Assembly (NCBI RefSeq): GCF_000701685.1
Contig: NZ_JNJO01000003.1
Span: forward strand, 124,001 to 188,000
DNA: 64,000 bases
From: Gemella sanguinis ATCC 700632
GTDB lineage: Bacteria > Bacillota > Bacilli > Staphylococcales > Gemellaceae
Reading direction: 5' to 3'
Shown: in pieces, positions 60,846-64,000 of the stretch
How positions within the stretch are numbered: position 1 is the stretch's first letter
Layout: every line of letters starts with the position of its first letter
Notes under the pieces: generated by a model
Databases searched by the model: none
What the model was told of the DNA's origin: nothing
What the model saw: only the letters and a program-made list of their open reading frames with translations
Translations under genes and position numbers: made by a program

Positions 60846-63320
60846 ATGTACATAAGATTTAATGAAACGGCACTTATGGTTTTAACTACAGCAAAAGAAG
60901 AAGCTAATGACTTTGGTGTAAAAGCTGTTGGAACAGAACATTTATTATTAGCAATGCTAAGTATGAAAAATACTCTTTCTTGTAGAACATTAAATAAACA
61001 CGGAATTTATTATGATGATTTTAGAAAGAGTGTTGCGGAATTTTATGAGGATGAACTTGAAGGTACGGAATTCCATAAAAATGTTCTAATGAAAATAGAC
61101 TACACTAATGGAGCTGTTAGAACAATAGAGAAAAGTCAACAATTTGCTGATGATACTTCTAGTTTCGTGGTAACTAGTGAACACTTACTATTATCTTTAT
61201 TAAATGAACAAAATAGTACAGTACATAGATTATTAACTGAGAAATTCAATATAAATACAAGTGTAATAATTACTGAACTTTTTGAATTATTAAAACAAAG
61301 TCAAGGATTGTTCTCTAAACTATTTGATGGATTTAAAAAATTAGAGGCTTCTGATGATAGTTCAGAAAAAACAAAAACATTAAATTCATTAGCTAAAGAT
61401 TTAACAAGAGACGCATTAAATAATAAACTAGATCCAGTTTTAGCACGTGATAAAGAAATTACACGTATGATTGAAATTTTAAATAGACGTACTAAAAATA
61501 ACCCAGTTCTTATTGGGGAACCTGGTGTTGGTAAAACTGCTATCGTAGAAGGATTAGCAGAAAGAATAGTTTCTCAAAATGTTCCAAGTAACCTACTAGG
61601 TAAAAGAGTAATGGTACTTGATATGGGAACATTGCTTGCGGGTACTAAATACCGTGGTGAGTTTGAAGAGAGATTAAAAAATATTATCTCAGAAATTGAA
61701 GAAGCAGGAGATATTATTCTATTTATCGATGAAATTCATACTATTATAGGAGCAGGTGGTACAGAAGGAAGTGCTGATGCCTCTAATATCTTAAAACCTG
61801 CATTATCTCGTGGTTTAATCCAATGTATAGGGGCAACAACTACAGAAGAATATAGAAAATATTTCGAAAAAGATGCTGCCTTAGAGCGTCGTTTCCAGCC
61901 GATTAAAGTTGAAGAGCCGGATACAGATAGCTCTATAGAAATCTTAAAAGGATTACGTCACAAATATGAAGATCATCATAATGTAGAAATCTTAGATGAG
62001 GCTATTGATGCAGCTGTAAAACTAAGTACTACATATATTACAGATAGATGCTTACCAGATAAAGCTATCGACTTAATAGATGAGGCATGTTCAAAAGTGA
62101 AACTTAGATTCTATAAATCTCCAGATAAATTAAAAGAGTATGAAGAAGAACTAAGCCGCTTAAATAAAGAAAAAGATAGAGCTGTAATGAACCAAGAGTT
62201 TGAAGTTGCGGCACAAAAACGTGATGAAGTTAACCAAATTTTAAATAAAATTGAACAATTCAAAATTTCTTGGCAAGATAGCTTAAGTAAAGATAAAATT
62301 AAGATTACAGCTGATAATGTTGCAGAAGTATTAGCTGCTTGGACTGGAGTTCCGGTAACTAAATTAACTGAAACAGAAAGTGAAAGATTACTTAAATTAG
62401 AAGAAATCTTACATGAACGAGTAATTGGTCAAGATGATGCTGTAGTGAGCCTTGCTAAAGCAGTAAGACGTGCTAGAAGCGGATTTAAAGCTCAAAATAG
62501 ACCTATCGGAAGTTTTATCTTCTTAGGACCTACAGGGGTAGGTAAAACTGAGTTAGCTAAGAGCTTATCAGAAGCGTTATTTAGTTCTGAAGATAATATG
62601 ATAAGAATAGATATGAGTGAATATATGGAGCCACATTCTATTAGTAGATTAGTAGGAGCGCCTCCAGGTTATGTTGGATATGAAGAAGCTGGTCAGCTTT
62701 CTGAACAAGTTCGTCAAAAACCATATTCAGTAGTGTTATTTGATGAAATTGAAAAAGCTCATCCATCTATATTTAATATTCTATTACAAGTATTAGATGA
62801 TGGACGCCTAACAGATGCTTCAGGTCGTACAGTAGACTTCAAAAATACTATCATTATCATGACTTCAAATGTTGGAGTTAGTGAATTAAAAGAACAAAAA
62901 TTTGTTGGATTTGGTGGTAGTGAATCTATTAAAAATGACTACAAAAATGTTCAAAATACTATGATGGAAGCACTGAAAAAGCAATATAGACCAGAGTTCT
63001 TAAACAGAATTGATGATATAATTGTCTTCAAAACTCTAGAAAAAGAAGAACTAGAGAAAATTGCTCAATTATTAATTAATGGTCTATCTAAACGTTTAGA
63101 AGATAGAGATATCAATATTAAATTAAGTAAAAAAGCTATGGCTAAAATCGTTGAAGATGGAAGTATTAGAGAATATGGTGCTCGTCCATTAAAACGTAGT
63201 ATTCAAAAAAATATAGAAGATTTACTTAGTGAAGAATTACTAAGAAACCCAGATTTAACTGGTACTATAAATATTGATTATAAAAATGATAAATTTGTAG
63301 TGAAAAAAACTAAGAGGTAA
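60846..63320 (+). CDS. clpC: ClpC, AAA+ chaperone subunit of Clp protease
   Basis: An unfoldase that feeds ClpP, 824 residues. Clp-N repeats fill about 1-150. Module 1 has G-E-P-G-V-G-K-T, the pore loop K-Y-R-G-E-F-E-E-R, and F-I-D-E-I-H-T. The short M/UVR segment near 420-460 has F-E-V-A-A-Q-K-R-D. Module 2 has G-P-T-G-V-G-K-T-E and [11 protein letters not shown] in K-F-V-G-F-G-G is the ClpP-docking loop. It is the standard reference for comparing the divergent paralogue at 34500. It is regulated by CtsR. Confidence 0.97.
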   Translation: MYIRFNETALMVLTTAKEEANDFGVKAVGTEHLLLAMLSMKNTLSCRTLNKHGIYYDDFRKSVAEFYEDELEGTEFHKNVLMKIDYTNGAVRTIEKSQQFADDTSSFVVTSEHLLLSLLNEQNSTVHRLLTEKFNINTSVIITELFELLKQSQGLFSKLFDGFKKLEASDDSSEKTKTLNSLAKDLTRDALNNKLDPVLARDKEITRMIEILNRRTKNNPVLIGEPGVGKTAIVEGLAERIVSQNVPSNLLGKRVMVLDMGTLLAGTKYRGEFEERLKNIISEIEEAGDIILFIDEIHTIIGAGGTEGSADASNILKPALSRGLIQCIGATTTEEYRKYFEKDAALERRFQPIKVEEPDTDSSIEILKGLRHKYEDHHNVEILDEAIDAAVKLSTTYITDRCLPDKAIDLIDEACSKVKLRFYKSPDKLKEYEEELSRLNKEKDRAVMNQEFEVAAQKRDEVNQILNKIEQFKISWQDSLSKDKIKITADNVAEVLAAWTGVPVTKLTETESERLLKLEEILHERVIGQDDAVVSLAKAVRRARSGFKAQNRPIGSFIFLGPTGVGKTELAKSLSEALFSSEDNMIRIDMSEYMEPHSISRLVGAPPGYVGYEEAGQLSEQVRQKPYSVVLFDEIEKAHPSIFNILLQVLDDGRLTDASGRTVDFKNTIIIMTSNVGVSELKEQKFVGFGGSESIKNDYKNVQNTMMEALKKQYRPEFLNRIDDIIVFKTLEKEELEKIAQLLINGLSKRLEDRDINIKLSKKAMAKIVEDGSIREYGARPLKRSIQKNIEDLLSEELLRNPDLTGTINIDYKNDKFVVKKTKR

Positions 63321-63322
63321 TC

Positions 63323-64000
63323 ATGGCGAAAGTTAATGTAAAGTATGAATGTAATGCATGTGGTTATCAAAGTTTAAAATACATGGGAAGATGTCCAAAT
63401 TGTAAAAAATGGGCATCGATGGAAGAAGTTCTAGAAGCAAAAAAAGCAACAAAACATACTAGTTTTGAAGCAACAACAAATGATGCAGAACGTGTAGAGG
63501 CAGGCAAATTAAAAGCTGTCTCTACACAAGATGTACCTAGAACACTTACAGATAGCAGTGAACTAAATAGGGTTTTAGGTGGAGGAGTAGTAGGAGGATC
63601 ATTAGTGCTCCTTGGTGGTGACCCTGGGATAGGGAAATCTACACTTCTATTACAAATTTCAGCATATTTAGCAAAAGAACATGATGTGCTATATGTTACA
63701 GGGGAAGAGTCTGTAAGACAAGTTAAAATAAGAGCAGATAGATTAAAAAATAATACGGATGAGCTTTATGTTTATGCTCAAACTGATTTAAATTTGATCT
63801 ATCAAGTAGTAAAAAAAATAAAACCAAAGTTTTTAGTTATTGACTCTATACAGACCATCTATAATCCTAATTTAGAAAATTCTCCTGGTAGTATTACTCA
63901 AGTAAGAGAATGTACGCAACAACTTATGAAAATAGCAAAAAGCTTAAATATTGCTATTTTTATAGTAGGTCATGTGACAAAAGAAGGTACAATAGCAGGA
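63323..64000 (+). CDS. radA: RadA (Sms) DNA repair protein, 5' part
   Basis: A branch-migration ATPase in recombination. The gene starts 2 bases after clpC and runs off the window, leaving 226 codons. The N-terminal zinc finger Y-E-C-N-A-C-G-Y and C-P-N-C-K-K-W is intact. The RecA-like core follows with G-G-D-P-G-I-G-K-S-T and L-V-I-D-S-I-Q-T. AAGAGGT inside the clpC end serves as ribosome-binding site. ctsR-clpC-radA order is common in Firmicutes. Confidence 0.96.
   Translation, partial: MAKVNVKYECNACGYQSLKYMGRCPNCKKWASMEEVLEAKKATKHTSFEATTNDAERVEAGKLKAVSTQDVPRTLTDSSELNRVLGGGVVGGSLVLLGGDPGIGKSTLLLQISAYLAKEHDVLYVTGEESVRQVKIRADRLKNNTDELYVYAQTDLNLIYQVVKKIKPKFLVIDSIQTIYNPNLENSPGSITQVRECTQQLMKIAKSLNIAIFIVGHVTKEGTIAG

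Overview
The window is chromosomal DNA of a low-GC member of the Bacillota. AT-rich codon use, a clustered S12/S7/EF-G/EF-Tu operon, an obg gene followed by a PheB-type ACT gene, a CtsR box, and ctsR directly followed by clpC all fit a Gemella-like relative of streptococci and bacilli. The genus is an inference from memory of gene content and was not tested by a search. No rRNA, transposase, integrase or CRISPR array was seen.

Layout. Bases 1-2641 hold the end of a PAS-domain gene and a minus-strand two-gene ABC transporter. Bases 2.8-11.7 kb are core genome: rpsL-rpsG-fusA-tuf, a 29-residue hydrophobic peptide gene, tRNA-Gly and tRNA-Asn, obg, the ACT-domain gene, and an rlmD-type 23S rRNA uracil methyltransferase. 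The rlmD gene carries a foreign-looking 93-residue tail.

From the 3' end of rlmD to about 25.3 kb the sequence is an accessory array. It holds a metal-efflux module, a TfoX-like gene, an AraC/GyrI regulator, yjdF behind its riboswitch, a TetR-regulated ABC export cluster with five near-identical operators, a SAP-type gene and a methyltransferase. These are separated by diverged copies of a repeat containing the V-D-M-F-P and H-V-E-x-V codons of the rlmD 3' end. Most copies also carry a hairpin, and two carry an outward-facing -10 box. I read this as repeated insertion and accretion at the rlmD attachment site, and it is the most interesting structure here. Further accessory genes follow to 29 kb: a kinase-fold protein, a hydrolase, DUF1697 and DUF4336 proteins, and a truncated copy of the SAP gene.

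Bases 28.9-31.4 kb hold a TetR regulator and oleate hydratase. Bases 31.6-41.7 kb form a candidate defence or stress locus. It has a long perfect palindrome, an unrecognised 480-residue protein, a WYL regulator, a ClpC-like double-AAA+ ATPase without Clp-N repeats between two small unknown proteins, and a UvrD-like helicase with two tandem RecB-type nuclease domains. Bases 41.7-53.8 kb hold a metallo-hydrolase, three consecutive CPBP-type membrane proteins, tandem duplicated lipoproteins, a pyrimidine-dimer glycosylase-like protein, and a MarR plus luciferase-like oxidoreductase pair with matching palindromes.

The right end holds a YbtPQ/IrtAB-like ABC pair behind a near-consensus Fur box, class 1A dihydroorotate dehydrogenase, a guanine-type riboswitch with a xanthine permease, and the CtsR-box-controlled ctsR-clpC-radA operon, which runs off the window.
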